Positions 21,572 through 30,279 of a stretch of 34,610 nt of DNA are shown piece by piece. Position 1 is the first letter of the stretch. Each line of letters begins with the position of its first letter. The notes beneath the pieces are model-generated. The model searched no databases and had not been told where the DNA came from. It saw only the letters and a program-made list of their open reading frames with translations. Where the stretch lies: the NCBI GenBank assembly GCA_045576335.1, contig JAZNGH010000019.1, positions 1 through 34,610 of the forward strand. Direction: 5' to 3'. This DNA is from Scatosoma sp045576335. Its GTDB lineage: Bacteria > Bacillota > Clostridia > Christensenellales > Borkfalkiaceae. Made by a program: the position numbers and the translations under genes.

Positions 21572-22663
21572 TCACCTCTTCATCTTGGGGTCGAAAGCGT
21601 CGCGAAGTCCGTCGCCGACGAAGTTGAACGCCAGAATTGCAAGCGTGATACAAATTCCGGGCGGTACCCATAAATTGAAATACATAGAGTATTTCTCTTG
21701 CGTTACGTAGTTAATCATAGAGCCCCACGTAGCCGTTCCGAGCGGCGTACCAAGCCCTAAATACCCGAACGTGGCTTCCGTCAAGATAATACTGCCAAGC
21801 CCCAAGGTCATAGAAACGATAAGTTGGGGTAATACGTTGGGGAGCAAATGCTTAAATATTTTCCGCGAGGTGGAAAGCCCCGAAGCCTTTGCCGCAAGCA
21901 TAAATTCCTGTTCGCGCAAGGACAAAATCTGACCGCGTACAAGCCGCGCCGTACCTACCCAACCGAATAGCGTCAGCACGACCATAAGTATATACAGTCC
22001 GCGAATATCGTAAATCCCCATTGCCTTAATCGTTTCGGACAAAATAAGCATTATGGGAAGCGTGGGAATACAGCTTAAAATATCCACGATACGCATAATG
22101 AGCTGGTCGACCCAGCCGCCGAAATAGCCCGCAAGCCCGCCAAGCAAGACGCCTATAATCGTTTCCAAAATAACGACTACGAACCCTATTGTCAAAGAAA
22201 TTCTACCGCCGAGCATCAACCTTGTAAACACGTCCCAACCTTTATCGTCCGTGCCGAGCAAATGCTCCCAAGTGGGGTCAGCCAAAGCGTTGATACCGAC
22301 AATCGTCGTGAGCGGGATATCGTATACGATAACCGTTTCGCCGTCTGCCGTTTTGAACTCAATCAGCGATTCCTCTGCCGTCGTGACCGTTTCCGTCGCC
22401 GTCACCTTACCGTCTGCATTTTCGCCCGTCCATTTGGAGAATACGGGACCTAAAAAGGAAAACAGGAACAACGCGACCAAAATCACCAGCCCGACCACGG
22501 AAAGCTTGGAACGGAAAAACCGTTTTGCAACCATAGCCCCAGGCGAAAGCACCTTAACTCTATCGCCGAGGGTTTCGCCGTGCAAATCCTCCGCCGTTGC
22601 TTCCGCTTCGACGTTCACGCCTTCGGACAATTCAATTTCGGAATTTTTCTTTTCTTCTTCCAT
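21572..22663 (-). CDS. oppC: Oligopeptide ABC transporter permease OppC
   Basis: The start is ATG 22663 (MEEEKKNSE...), with an excellent AAGGAGGA site; the frame's longer start at 22705 would overlap oppB by 29 bases with no site. This gives 363 residues. An acidic cytoplasmic N-terminus precedes RFFRSKLSVVGLVILV, the first membrane span; about 90 residues outside the membrane follow, then DDKGWDVFTRLMLGGRISL and five more spans, the EAA-type loop (AAKASGLSTSRKIFKHLLP) and the end FVGDGLRDAFDPKMKR, which is characteristic of OppC/DppC. Partner of OppB. Confidence 0.95.
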   Translation of the reverse strand: MEEEKKNSEIELSEGVNVEAEATAEDLHGETLGDRVKVLSPGAMVAKRFFRSKLSVVGLVILVALFLFSFLGPVFSKWTGENADGKVTATETVTTAEESLIEFKTADGETVIVYDIPLTTIVGINALADPTWEHLLGTDDKGWDVFTRLMLGGRISLTIGFVVVILETIIGVLLGGLAGYFGGWVDQLIMRIVDILSCIPTLPIMLILSETIKAMGIYDIRGLYILMVVLTLFGWVGTARLVRGQILSLREQEFMLAAKASGLSTSRKIFKHLLPNVLPQLIVSMTLGLGSIILTEATFGYLGLGTPLGTATWGSMINYVTQEKYSMYFNLWVPPGICITLAILAFNFVGDGLRDAFDPKMKR

Positions 22664-22676
22664 TTTATCGTCCTCC

Positions 22677-23708
22677 TTATTTACCCAGCTTGACGCGCGG
22701 GTCAACCACCGCGTACATCAAGTCCGTAAGCAATATGCCGATAACCGTCAAGACGGCGATAAACATATTGTAGCCCATAATAAACGGAATATCCCCCGAA
22801 CGGAGTGCCTGATACGCCATTTGACCGATACCCGGCAATGCAAAAAGCTGTTCGGTAATCATAGAGCCGCCGAAAAGTCCAGGCAAAATACCCGCAAGCG
22901 TCGTAACGAGCGGAATGAGCGTGTTACGGAACGCGTGCTTGTAAATGACTTTATTTTCCGAAAGTCCTTTCGCTCTTGCCGTACGGATATAATCGGCGTT
23001 GAGAATTTCCAGCGTATTCGTACGCGTATAACGCATCATAGAGCCGACGTTGAGAATAACGAGCACGATCATAGGCAACACGAGGTGATACGCCATATTC
23101 CAAAATCTCGTCCACTCGCTCGTGCCTACGGGCAACGTGTCTACGAGCCCGTTGACGGGAAACCAGCCGAGCTGTACGCCGAATATCTTGATAAGTAAGC
23201 TCCCGAAAAAGAAAGACGGGAAGGATATACCGATCATTGTTAAAACGGTTGCAAAATAGTCAAGCTTACCGTATTGATTGACGGCGCAACGAATACCCAG
23301 CGGCACCGCAATAATAAGCTGTAAAATCAAGGAAATGAAGGAAACGGCAAACGAAACGCCCATATTTTTGAAGATTTCGTCCGCAACGTTGTTCCCGTTC
23401 GTGAACGTCTGCCCCAAATTCCCCTGCAAAAGACCTCTGAACGTACCGTCGTCGTAAGGCACTACGCCAAGCCAACGGAAATACCCCGTAATAACGCCCC
23501 AAGGAGAGCTGTCCTCCAAGCCGTAATACGAAAGCATTTCGTGAAGTCTTTCTTCCTTGTTGATTTCCGCGCCCGAGCTCAAAATACCGTTGAGCTTTTC
23601 TTCGAAATAGCTCGTAGGCATCATTCTTACGAGTACGTAAAGAATAAGCGATACGCCCAAGAGAATCAACAAGGAAAGCAATATTCTTTTTATACAATAT
23701 TTAACCAT
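22677..23708 (-). CDS. oppB: Oligopeptide ABC transporter permease OppB
   Basis: 343 residues. The first span (YCIKRILLSLLILLGVSLIL) is typical of OppB/DppB, followed by an extracellular region of about 80 residues, five further spans and the EAA loop (RTARAKGLSENKVIYKHAFRN). The end, IGILLTDLMYAVVDPRVKLG, is the family's conserved terminus. The ATG is 40 bases behind the oppA stop with only a weak AAGTGAAG site, and oppC begins 13 bases after its stop. It forms the peptide channel with OppC. Confidence 0.95.
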   Translation of the reverse strand: MVKYCIKRILLSLLILLGVSLILYVLVRMMPTSYFEEKLNGILSSGAEINKEERLHEMLSYYGLEDSSPWGVITGYFRWLGVVPYDDGTFRGLLQGNLGQTFTNGNNVADEIFKNMGVSFAVSFISLILQLIIAVPLGIRCAVNQYGKLDYFATVLTMIGISFPSFFFGSLLIKIFGVQLGWFPVNGLVDTLPVGTSEWTRFWNMAYHLVLPMIVLVILNVGSMMRYTRTNTLEILNADYIRTARAKGLSENKVIYKHAFRNTLIPLVTTLAGILPGLFGGSMITEQLFALPGIGQMAYQALRSGDIPFIMGYNMFIAVLTVIGILLTDLMYAVVDPRVKLGK

Positions 23709-23748
23709 TACGTTTCTTCACTTTTCGTTTATTTTGAGTAAATAGAAA

Positions 23749-26508
23749 TTACAGATAGTTCACTTCCCAAATTCTGTCAAGTACGCCCGAATAGCCGTTG
23801 GGAGAAGTGTTGAGCGTGCTCGCATCGATAACGCCCTTGTTGTATGCGTACAAATCCTTTCTTTGATAGGTAGGCAGCTCTACCGCAAGCTCCATAACGT
23901 AGTCGAGTGCGTCTGCATATTTCTCAAAGCGAACTTCGGGATTTATCGTCTGTCTTGCAGGCTCGATATAATCGTCGCTCAACCTATTGATAATATCCTG
24001 CTCGTATGCAAATCTCGTACCGTTGTTTTGGTCGAAAATCTCGTCGTAGCCCCAGTTTTTGACGCTAGTTGCCGTACTGTCTCTATGGTATACCTGATAC
24101 ATATCGGGGTCGATTGTAGACTGCCAAGCCGCCGCCCATACTTGAAGCTTACCCGAAGTCAGCTTACTCAAAGCCGTCAAGTCGTTGGTAACGGTGATTT
24201 TGAAGCCGCATTGATTGAGGATAGCCGCCGCGTTTTCAAACATTGCGTAAGCGGGGTGGTCGGTCGTATCGCCTGCAATCGTGAATACGTATTCCAGCTT
24301 TTCGCCGCGGCTGTTCACACGGATACCCGCGTCGTTCTTGCTTGCCCAGCCTTTCGCGTCAAGCTCTTTATTGATTTCGTCGATAATCCAGTCCTCTACG
24401 TCTGCAAACAAATCGGGATTGCTTGCAAGGTCGTCCTTGGTGATATCCTCTGCCTCCATACCTTGGAGCTTATAGCCCGTCAAGTTGCCGTCCGTCGTAC
24501 CGAACAAGTCCGCACGACCCGTGTATACGCCTACGGGCGTACCGTTCATATCCGCGTCGCCGTCGGCGTTGCGCTTGGGATAATAATCGGAGGAGGAGGA
24601 CATAGAACGGTAAATCGTCTTTGCAAGGCTACCGTAGTACGAAATAGGATAATCGAGGTCCATTGCGCGCATAATGATACGGCGAATGTTGATATCGGGA
24701 ACGTAGGTGGGATTAACGCCAACGTAGCCGTAACCGTTCGTATCGTAGTAGTCGGAAGCAATCGTTTCATTCAAGCCGCCCAAATCCGCAACGTTTTGGG
24801 GGGTTGCGTTGGGTTGACCGTAAAGAATTTCCCCTCTCGAAAGTCTGCCGATAATCATATCGGAAGAGGTTACTTTATATTCAAGATATTTAATCTTCGC
24901 ATCCTCAATACCCGTACCGACGGTGTCGAAATAGGTATTGCGCTCAAAATATACGGTGTTGTCCTTATAGAAATTATCTCTCGTTGCTACGCTCGTCTTG
25001 TCCTGACTGCAAGCCATGTACGCGCCTGCACCTACGGGCAAGCCGTTCTTTACGGGGTCTTTCAATACAGTGTCGAAATAGTCCTTATCGCCGAACGCCA
25101 CGCCGAAATGGTATTTTTCGCCCGCTTCGGGATAAAGATTTACGTTCTTCGTCGCGTAGTTTTCATATTCGCCCGAGCTTGCGTTGCCGTAATAGTGCAT
25201 AGGCGAAACGGTGAACGCAAAGTTCCAAATGGCTTTGGGGTCAACGCCGTCAATCACGATTTTCAATACGTCGTGCTCGCCGTCCAGCTTTTCGCCCATT
25301 TTACCGTTGAAGCTGCTCGTTTTATAGTAGGAAATACCCTCGATATGGTCGACGAGAATACCCGATTCACCGAAAATTTCCTCGTAGAAATCCGACCTTG
25401 CTTCTGCCGCAAATTCCTCGCGAAGCTCGTCGCCCGTACCCCAGTAACGAAGCACGTCGGGGTTGATATAGTTTTCGCCTACCATACCCGTATATACGCG
25501 GTCGATTGCGACCTCTTTCATCTTATCTTCTTTCGCCTGTCCGCTTAAACCCGTCAACGCCGCGACCATTTCTTCTTTATACGTTTTATTATACGTCGTC
25601 GTTGCGCCTTGGATTTGGTCTACTTCCGCGTCAAGGTTGGTGTAATATCTCCCCTCGCTGTCCTCCAACGCCTTATAAGAGCCGTTGGATTGCTTTTGAT
25701 AAGCGACCTGCACCAAACCCGCGTTGAAATAGAACACTTCCCAAAGCTCGGTAAATCTGTATTTTTCCTCGTAGCTTTCCAACGTACCGTACGTTTCCGT
25801 CCAGTCCGTCGTTACTTCTTCTTTGAAGAATTTTTGCGCGGTGGCAATATCCGCAAGAATTTGCGGAAGGTCCGAATTGCTATATTCGTTATCCGTCGTG
25901 GAAGCGGAGCAATACTGTTGCATATAAGCAAGACGGGTATCTGCCGCCACGTAGAATTGCGACTGGTCAAAGCCGCCGTCGTTGGACGCGCTCGCATCCT
26001 GTTTACGGTATGCGTTCAAGCCTTTGATTTTGGTGGAATAAATGGTAGCCGAGCCCATATATGCGGGGTCGAGGTATACGTAGAGATTGAAAAGCACGTC
26101 CTCCAACGTTAAATCGTCGCCGTCGCTGAACTTGATACCCTTTTTAATGACAAACTCGTATTCCGTCGAGCCGCCGTTTGCCGCCAAATCGCCGTCCGAG
26201 GTCACGTTGCCGCTCGCGTCTTTCATAGTTTCTTTATAATCGAGCACGACCGTCGCCTCGTTTTGTCCGCAAACGGGTTGTCCCTTGGAATCCGTACCCA
26301 TCATAGAAAGCTGGGTTTGCGCCGCAATCGATACGTCGGGAGCAGACGTAGCGAAAAACGGATTGAAATTCCCGTCAAGCGCGTCCGTACTTAACGTAAA
26401 CGGGTGCGTTTCGGGGTCGTAATTTTGTTCCTCTGTACAAGCCACCAACGGAAATGCCGTCATAGCTGCCAAGACAAGACACGCAATTCTTTTGACTGTT
26501 TTATTCAT
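23749..26508 (-). CDS. oppA: Large oligopeptide-binding lipoprotein (OppA, SBP family 5)
   Basis: 919 residues, far above the usual 530-620. Lipoprotein signal with lipobox LVAC (Cys24), then FTLSTDALDGNFNPFFATSA, the family-5 start. Landmark segments include IKKGIKFSDGDDLTLEDVLFNLYVY (about 137-161), LEYKVTSSDMIIGRLSRGE, YGYVGVNPTYVPDINIRRIIMRA and, near the end, WAAAWQSTIDPDMYQVYH. The extra length lies mainly in about residues 180-400, between the first lobe and the conserved core, and looks helical and charged. A GGAGG site precedes the ATG. It binds peptides outside the cell for the OppBCDF channel; the additional region may widen ligand choice or bind the wall (inference). Confidence 0.92.
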   Translation of the reverse strand: MNKTVKRIACLVLAAMTAFPLVACTEEQNYDPETHPFTLSTDALDGNFNPFFATSAPDVSIAAQTQLSMMGTDSKGQPVCGQNEATVVLDYKETMKDASGNVTSDGDLAANGGSTEYEFVIKKGIKFSDGDDLTLEDVLFNLYVYLDPAYMGSATIYSTKIKGLNAYRKQDASASNDGGFDQSQFYVAADTRLAYMQQYCSASTTDNEYSNSDLPQILADIATAQKFFKEEVTTDWTETYGTLESYEEKYRFTELWEVFYFNAGLVQVAYQKQSNGSYKALEDSEGRYYTNLDAEVDQIQGATTTYNKTYKEEMVAALTGLSGQAKEDKMKEVAIDRVYTGMVGENYINPDVLRYWGTGDELREEFAAEARSDFYEEIFGESGILVDHIEGISYYKTSSFNGKMGEKLDGEHDVLKIVIDGVDPKAIWNFAFTVSPMHYYGNASSGEYENYATKNVNLYPEAGEKYHFGVAFGDKDYFDTVLKDPVKNGLPVGAGAYMACSQDKTSVATRDNFYKDNTVYFERNTYFDTVGTGIEDAKIKYLEYKVTSSDMIIGRLSRGEILYGQPNATPQNVADLGGLNETIASDYYDTNGYGYVGVNPTYVPDINIRRIIMRAMDLDYPISYYGSLAKTIYRSMSSSSDYYPKRNADGDADMNGTPVGVYTGRADLFGTTDGNLTGYKLQGMEAEDITKDDLASNPDLFADVEDWIIDEINKELDAKGWASKNDAGIRVNSRGEKLEYVFTIAGDTTDHPAYAMFENAAAILNQCGFKITVTNDLTALSKLTSGKLQVWAAAWQSTIDPDMYQVYHRDSTATSVKNWGYDEIFDQNNGTRFAYEQDIINRLSDDYIEPARQTINPEVRFEKYADALDYVMELAVELPTYQRKDLYAYNKGVIDASTLNTSPNGYSGVLDRIWEVNYL

Positions 26509-26539
26509 ATATATATCCTCCGTTAATTTTTACTGATTT

Positions 26540-27922
26540 TTAATTGACCTCTACCGTCTTATCGGGAATATCCAGCGTAAGCGTAGCGTCTACGAAAGAA
26601 ACGCCCAGCGCATCGTTTGCCGCGTGCGTTGCGTCGGGAATATACCCGCCGTTTTGGTCAATACCGCCGTAAATCCAACTGTTTTCGTGCCAGTCGTCGC
26701 TATACATATTAAATACGAGCGCTTTGCTACGCTTAATCGTCATGGTGACGTTACCCGTAAATACTACGCCGTCAAACGGCTTCGCGTTTTCGCCAAGCTG
26801 GGAAAACAAGAGCCAAATCGCCTGATAGTTTGCTCTGTCGTCCAGTTCGTAGGTAATCGACACACCGTTAAAGGTCACGTCGTTGATATTCGCCAGCCCG
26901 TCCTCGCGTGCGTTGATGACGCCGAAGAGCGAAGTAGCTTTATCCTTACCAAGCCCCGTAACGCTTACCTTTAAGTTGGAAACGGTAAATCCGTTTCCCT
27001 CAAATCTCGCTTGTAAGGCTTCAAGGTTGGAAATAGGCGAAACGGTTTTGCCGTCCATATCCACGTCGTGCAAAAGATAGAAGTTTCGGCTTGCGTCGCC
27101 TGCGTTATTGAAAAAGCCCTGCACGCCCGCCGCATTTTTAACGACCGTCCAGTCGCCTTTGATATAGCGTGCGTAAATGACCGTATCCGCCTCGTCGTCG
27201 CGTACAATCGGCCAGCTGTTGTTTGCGTTGTCCTGCCGCATCATATCCGCGGGATTCGCCCAACTGTTCGTTGCGTAAAATTCAAGGAAGGTATACGCGT
27301 TATCCTTCACCTTTAAGGGCAGAGTCGCCTCCGTCGTATACGGATAAGTACGTTTGCCGCTGCTGTTAAAGGAATACGTCCTCAATTCCATACCGTTCGT
27401 ATACGTCTTTCCGTCCGTGCCGACGATTTCTTCTCCGTCCTCGCAAAGAAGCATTACGCGTACCGTACGTTTGAGCTCCCATTTCGCATAAAAGGTGAGC
27501 GCGTCGTCCTTTTGCAATCGAAGCGTGGAAAAGTCCACCTTTTCGCCAAGCTTGACCGTACCGTCCGCGTTCGTCATAGGCTCGCCCGTGGTCGTATCTT
27601 CTTGCGCGTAATACCAGCCCTTAAACTCGTATTTATCGTCGCTGTATGTAAGCTTTACCGCACCGCTGCCCGTCGACACTTCAATATCGCCGTTGATATC
27701 CATTGCGGGACTGTTCTCTTTGAAATACAGCGTTTTTTCCTTCGCGCTGTCGCCAAAATATATCGCGTCCGTGCTGTTGACGACGTATTTTACCGAAGCA
27801 ACCAAACCGTGTTTGTTGCGGATATCCTCCAACGATTGATTGAATTTACAACCCGCAAACACGAACAAAGACGCAAGTATCGCGCATACGGTTATCCATT
27901 TCCATTTTAACGATCTTTTCAT
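26540..27922 (-). CDS. Lipoprotein with B-repeat-like (InlB-type) domains, first gene of the opp operon
   Basis: 460 residues. Lipoprotein signal with lipobox FAGC (Cys25). Two Listeria-Bacteroides B-repeat-like modules can be recognised by their FKGWYY...LTFYAKWE and FLEFYATN...TVIYARY pattern (about residues 75-150 and 195-255). The second half has GLUG-like strands (GNGFTVSNLKVSVTG...SLFGVINA) as in many surface beta-helix proteins. It is the first gene behind the near-consensus promoter, has a TGGAG site, and oppA follows after 31 bases. A surface protein co-transcribed with a peptide importer could help capture or present substrates; that is inference. I do not recognise a named family for the whole protein. 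Confidence 0.8.
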   Translation of the reverse strand: MKRSLKWKWITVCAILASLFVFAGCKFNQSLEDIRNKHGLVASVKYVVNSTDAIYFGDSAKEKTLYFKENSPAMDINGDIEVSTGSGAVKLTYSDDKYEFKGWYYAQEDTTTGEPMTNADGTVKLGEKVDFSTLRLQKDDALTFYAKWELKRTVRVMLLCEDGEEIVGTDGKTYTNGMELRTYSFNSSGKRTYPYTTEATLPLKVKDNAYTFLEFYATNSWANPADMMRQDNANNSWPIVRDDEADTVIYARYIKGDWTVVKNAAGVQGFFNNAGDASRNFYLLHDVDMDGKTVSPISNLEALQARFEGNGFTVSNLKVSVTGLGKDKATSLFGVINAREDGLANINDVTFNGVSITYELDDRANYQAIWLLFSQLGENAKPFDGVVFTGNVTMTIKRSKALVFNMYSDDWHENSWIYGGIDQNGGYIPDATHAANDALGVSFVDATLTLDIPDKTVEVN

Positions 27923-28010
27923 TCTACGATCTCCATTTGATTATCAAACCCAAGGTTTTTACGCTTAATTTTGCCGTTAGTACCCCAATTTTGCTTATAA
28001 CACAATTATT

Positions 28011-28039
28011 ATTTTAACTTAAAATCAATTTTTTGTCAA
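28011..28039 (-). promoter_or_regulatory. Near-consensus sigma-A promoter of the opp operon
   Basis: Minus strand TTGACA (28039-28034), 17 bases, TAAAAT (28016-28011): 6 of 6 and 5 of 6 with ideal spacing, the best promoter in the window. It leaves a leader of about 80 bases before the ATG at 27922. The region is very AT-rich. Confidence 0.8.
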
Positions 28040-28049
28040 TCATTATTGA
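28036..28049. repeat. Inverted repeat overlapping the opp -35 box
   Basis: TCAAT (28036-28040), CATT, ATTGA (28045-28049). The arms are only 5 bases but overlap the -35 hexamer, a typical operator position. It could be a repressor site; in such AT-rich DNA chance is likely too. Confidence 0.3.
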
Positions 28050-28099
28050 TATTATAATGTATAAATAAATTGTTTTCGTCCGTGATATTTTTGTGAAAT

Positions 28100-28126
28100 G
28101 AAAAGACCGTACCGCTTGCGGTACGG
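28100..28126 (-). terminator. Terminator of the histidine operon
   Basis: CCGTACCGC (28107-28115) and GCGGTACGG (28118-28126) form a perfect 9-bp stem; the minus strand continues TCTTTTCATTTC. It lies 7 bases past the hisIE stop codon. Confidence 0.85.
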
Positions 28127-28133
28127 CTTTGGG

Positions 28134-28784
28134 TTATTTCGTCATTTTCTCTTGTTTGACTTTATGGTCGATTACGTGACGGGAAGCAAGCTCGGCTTGC
28201 ACTTCCTCCAAGGAAATGCCCGCTTCCACCATCAAGACCATCACGTGATAGGCAAGGTCGGCGATTTCGTATACGGTTTCCTTTTTATCCTGTGCCTTGC
28301 CCGCAATGATGACCTCCGTACACTCCTCGCCCACTTTTTTCAGTATCTTATCCAAGCCCTTTTCAAAAAGGTAGGTCGTATACGAGCCTTGCGGTTTCTC
28401 TTCCTTTCTCCCGACGAGAAGCTCATACAAGCCCTTCAAGGAAAATTCGTGCTTTTCTTCGTTGATATACAAGGGATTGAAAAAACAGCTGTCTTGACCT
28501 GTATGGCAAGCAGGTCCCTCCTTTTCCACCTTGACCACGAGCGCGTCTTTATCGCAATCCGCCGTAATAGAGGTCACGTGCTGATAATTGCCGCTCGTTT
28601 CCCCTTTGCGCCAAAGCGTTTGGCGGCTTCTGCTCCAAAAGCAGGTTTTTCCCTCCGCCAAAGTGATTTTTAAGCTCTCTTCGTTCATATACGCAAGCGT
28701 CAAAACGTCGCCCGAAATCGCGTCCACGACGATTGCGGGGATAAGTCCGTTGTTATCAAATTTCAATTCTTCTATTTTAATCAT
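28134..28784 (-). CDS. hisI: Bifunctional phosphoribosyl-AMP cyclohydrolase / phosphoribosyl-ATP pyrophosphatase HisIE
   Basis: 216 residues, fused as in many Firmicutes. The N-terminal HisI part (about 1-110) shows GDVLTLAYMNEESLK, TCFWSRSRQTLWRKGETSGN and the metal-binding Asp/Cys segment DCDKDALVVKVEKEGPACHT. The C-terminal HisE part (about 112-216) shows SYTTYLFEKGLDKILKKVGEE, EVIIAGKA, and EIADLAYHVMVLMVEAGISL with the MazG-like acidic residues. It carries out steps 2 and 3 of histidine synthesis in the cytoplasm. Last gene of the operon, 14 bases after hisF, followed by a terminator. Confidence 0.97.
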   Translation of the reverse strand: MIKIEELKFDNNGLIPAIVVDAISGDVLTLAYMNEESLKITLAEGKTCFWSRSRQTLWRKGETSGNYQHVTSITADCDKDALVVKVEKEGPACHTGQDSCFFNPLYINEEKHEFSLKGLYELLVGRKEEKPQGSYTTYLFEKGLDKILKKVGEECTEVIIAGKAQDKKETVYEIADLAYHVMVLMVEAGISLEEVQAELASRHVIDHKVKQEKMTK

Positions 28785-28798
28785 AATTTCGACCTCTC

Positions 28799-29557
28799 TT
28801 ACAGTCTTACGGTGATACCGTTTTCGTGCAGCGTTTTCTTCAAATCGGAAATGGCAATTTCGCCGAAATGGAATACGGAAGCCGCCAGTCCAGCGTCTAC
28901 GGTGGGAACTTGTTTGAACAAATCGATAAAATGCGATTTCGCGCCCGCGCCGCCCGAAGCAATCACGGGAACGTCCACCGCCGAGCAGACCTTTTGTAAC
29001 AGCTCGATATCAAATCCGTTTTTCACGCCGTCGGTATCCATGGAATTGACGACGACTTCACCCGCGCCCTCGCCTACGCAACGCACTATCCATTCCACGG
29101 CGTCCAGCCCTGTGTCCTCTCTCCCGCCTTTTGCAAAGACGTGAAAACAACCGTTGACACGCTTAATATCGGCAGAAATCACCACGCATTGATTGCCGTA
29201 TTTTTTTGCCGCTTCGCCTATCAAAGCACGGTTTGCGATTGCGCCCGAATTGACGCTGACTTTATCCGCTCCGCAAGAAAGCACCCTTTCAAAGTCGCTC
29301 ACGTCGCGAATACCGCCGCCGACGGTGAGCGGAATAAACACGTTCGCCGCCGCCTCTTTCAAAACCTCGGTAAAGAGTTTTCTTCCCTCGGCAGAAGCCG
29401 TAATATCGTAAAACACCAGCTCGTCCGCGCCGTTTTCCGAATAAAATTTCGCAAGCTCGACGGGGGAAGCTACCGTTTGCAATTTATCGAAATTCACGCC
29501 CTTGACGACTTCTCCGTTTTTAACGTCCAGACAGGGAATTATGCGCTTGGTAATCAT
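28799..29557 (-). CDS. hisF: Imidazole glycerol phosphate synthase cyclase subunit HisF
   Basis: 252 residues, full length (beta/alpha)8 barrel. It takes ammonia from HisH and PRFAR to give imidazole glycerol phosphate and AICAR. The catalytic Asp11 (IIPCLDVKNG) and Asp130 (VVISADIKR) are present, as are the phosphate-binding segments LTVGGGIRD (78-86) and VIASGGAGA. It overlaps hisA by 4 bases. Partner HisH is two genes upstream. AICAR is a purine intermediate, linking this operon to the guaB/guaA pathway. Confidence 0.98.
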   Translation of the reverse strand: MITKRIIPCLDVKNGEVVKGVNFDKLQTVASPVELAKFYSENGADELVFYDITASAEGRKLFTEVLKEAAANVFIPLTVGGGIRDVSDFERVLSCGADKVSVNSGAIANRALIGEAAKKYGNQCVVISADIKRVNGCFHVFAKGGREDTGLDAVEWIVRCVGEGAGEVVVNSMDTDGVKNGFDIELLQKVCSAVDVPVIASGGAGAKSHFIDLFKQVPTVDAGLAASVFHFGEIAISDLKKTLHENGITVRL

Positions 29558-30267
29558 TTTGCCACCTCTATTGCCTGCTGCAAATCAATCGCGCCGATAT
29601 AGTACGCTTTACCTATAATCGCGCCGTATACGCCCGTTTCCGCGAGCGTTTTAACGTCCTCGATAGAAGAAACGCCGCCCGAAGCAATCAACTGCAAATG
29701 GAATTTTTCATGCAAGCTTTTATATAGTGCGTGGTTTGCGCCTTTCATTGCGCCGTCCTTGGAAACGTCCGTGCAAATAACCGTTTTTACGCCCAGCCTT
29801 TGCATTTTTTCTAAAAACGCTTCGATACCGTAATCGGATTTTTCTATCCAACCCTGAATGACAATTTTTCCGTCTGCAATATCCGCGCCAACGGCGATTT
29901 TCTCGCCGTATTTTTCAATCGCTGCTTTCAAAAATGACTCGTCCGTAACCGCCGCCGTACCCAAAATCACGCGTCCCGCGCCCGCTTGGATATATTTTTC
30001 CACCGTTTGCATATCGCGGATACCGCCGCCGATTTCCACGAACAAGCCCGTTTCCTTTACGACCGCCTCTACGATATGCGTATGCGTGGGAATTCCCGTT
30101 TTTGCGCCCGCAAGGTCCACCATGTGGATTTGCTCCGCGCCACGCGCCTTAAAATCACGTGCAACCGCGACGGGATTTTCGTTATATACCGTCATTTGCG
30201 CGTAATCGCCCTTAAACAGACGCACGGCTTTGCTATCGTATAAATCTATTGCGGGAAATATTTTCAT
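29554..30267 (-). CDS. hisA: ProFAR isomerase HisA
   Basis: 237 residues. A half-barrel-duplicated TIM barrel related to HisF. Catalytic Asp8 (IFPAIDLYD) and Asp129 (AVGADIADGK) are present, with VEIGGGIRD at 77-85 and ASGGVSS late in the chain. It isomerises ProFAR to PRFAR. It follows hisH by 12 bases and overlaps hisF by 4 bases. No tryptophan-branch TrpF gene is nearby, so whether it is dual-function (PriA-like) cannot be told. Confidence 0.97.
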   Translation of the reverse strand: MKIFPAIDLYDSKAVRLFKGDYAQMTVYNENPVAVARDFKARGAEQIHMVDLAGAKTGIPTHTHIVEAVVKETGLFVEIGGGIRDMQTVEKYIQAGAGRVILGTAAVTDESFLKAAIEKYGEKIAVGADIADGKIVIQGWIEKSDYGIEAFLEKMQRLGVKTVICTDVSKDGAMKGANHALYKSLHEKFHLQLIASGGVSSIEDVKTLAETGVYGAIIGKAYYIGAIDLQQAIEVAK

Positions 30268-30279
30268 ATTTTTTATCCT

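Noticed and set aside
22664..22705. Longer start for oppC
   Set aside because: It would overlap oppB by 29 bases and has no ribosome site, whereas the ATG at 22663 has an ideal one.
23863..25548. Long plus-strand open frame (561 codons) opposite oppA
   Set aside because: It is the complement of a well-supported binding-protein gene; composition is that of a shadow frame and there is no start signal.
27923..28010. Riboswitch or T-box in the opp leader
   Set aside because: The leader is about 80 bases, AT-rich, with no T-box sequence, no terminator stem and no aptamer pattern that I can see.
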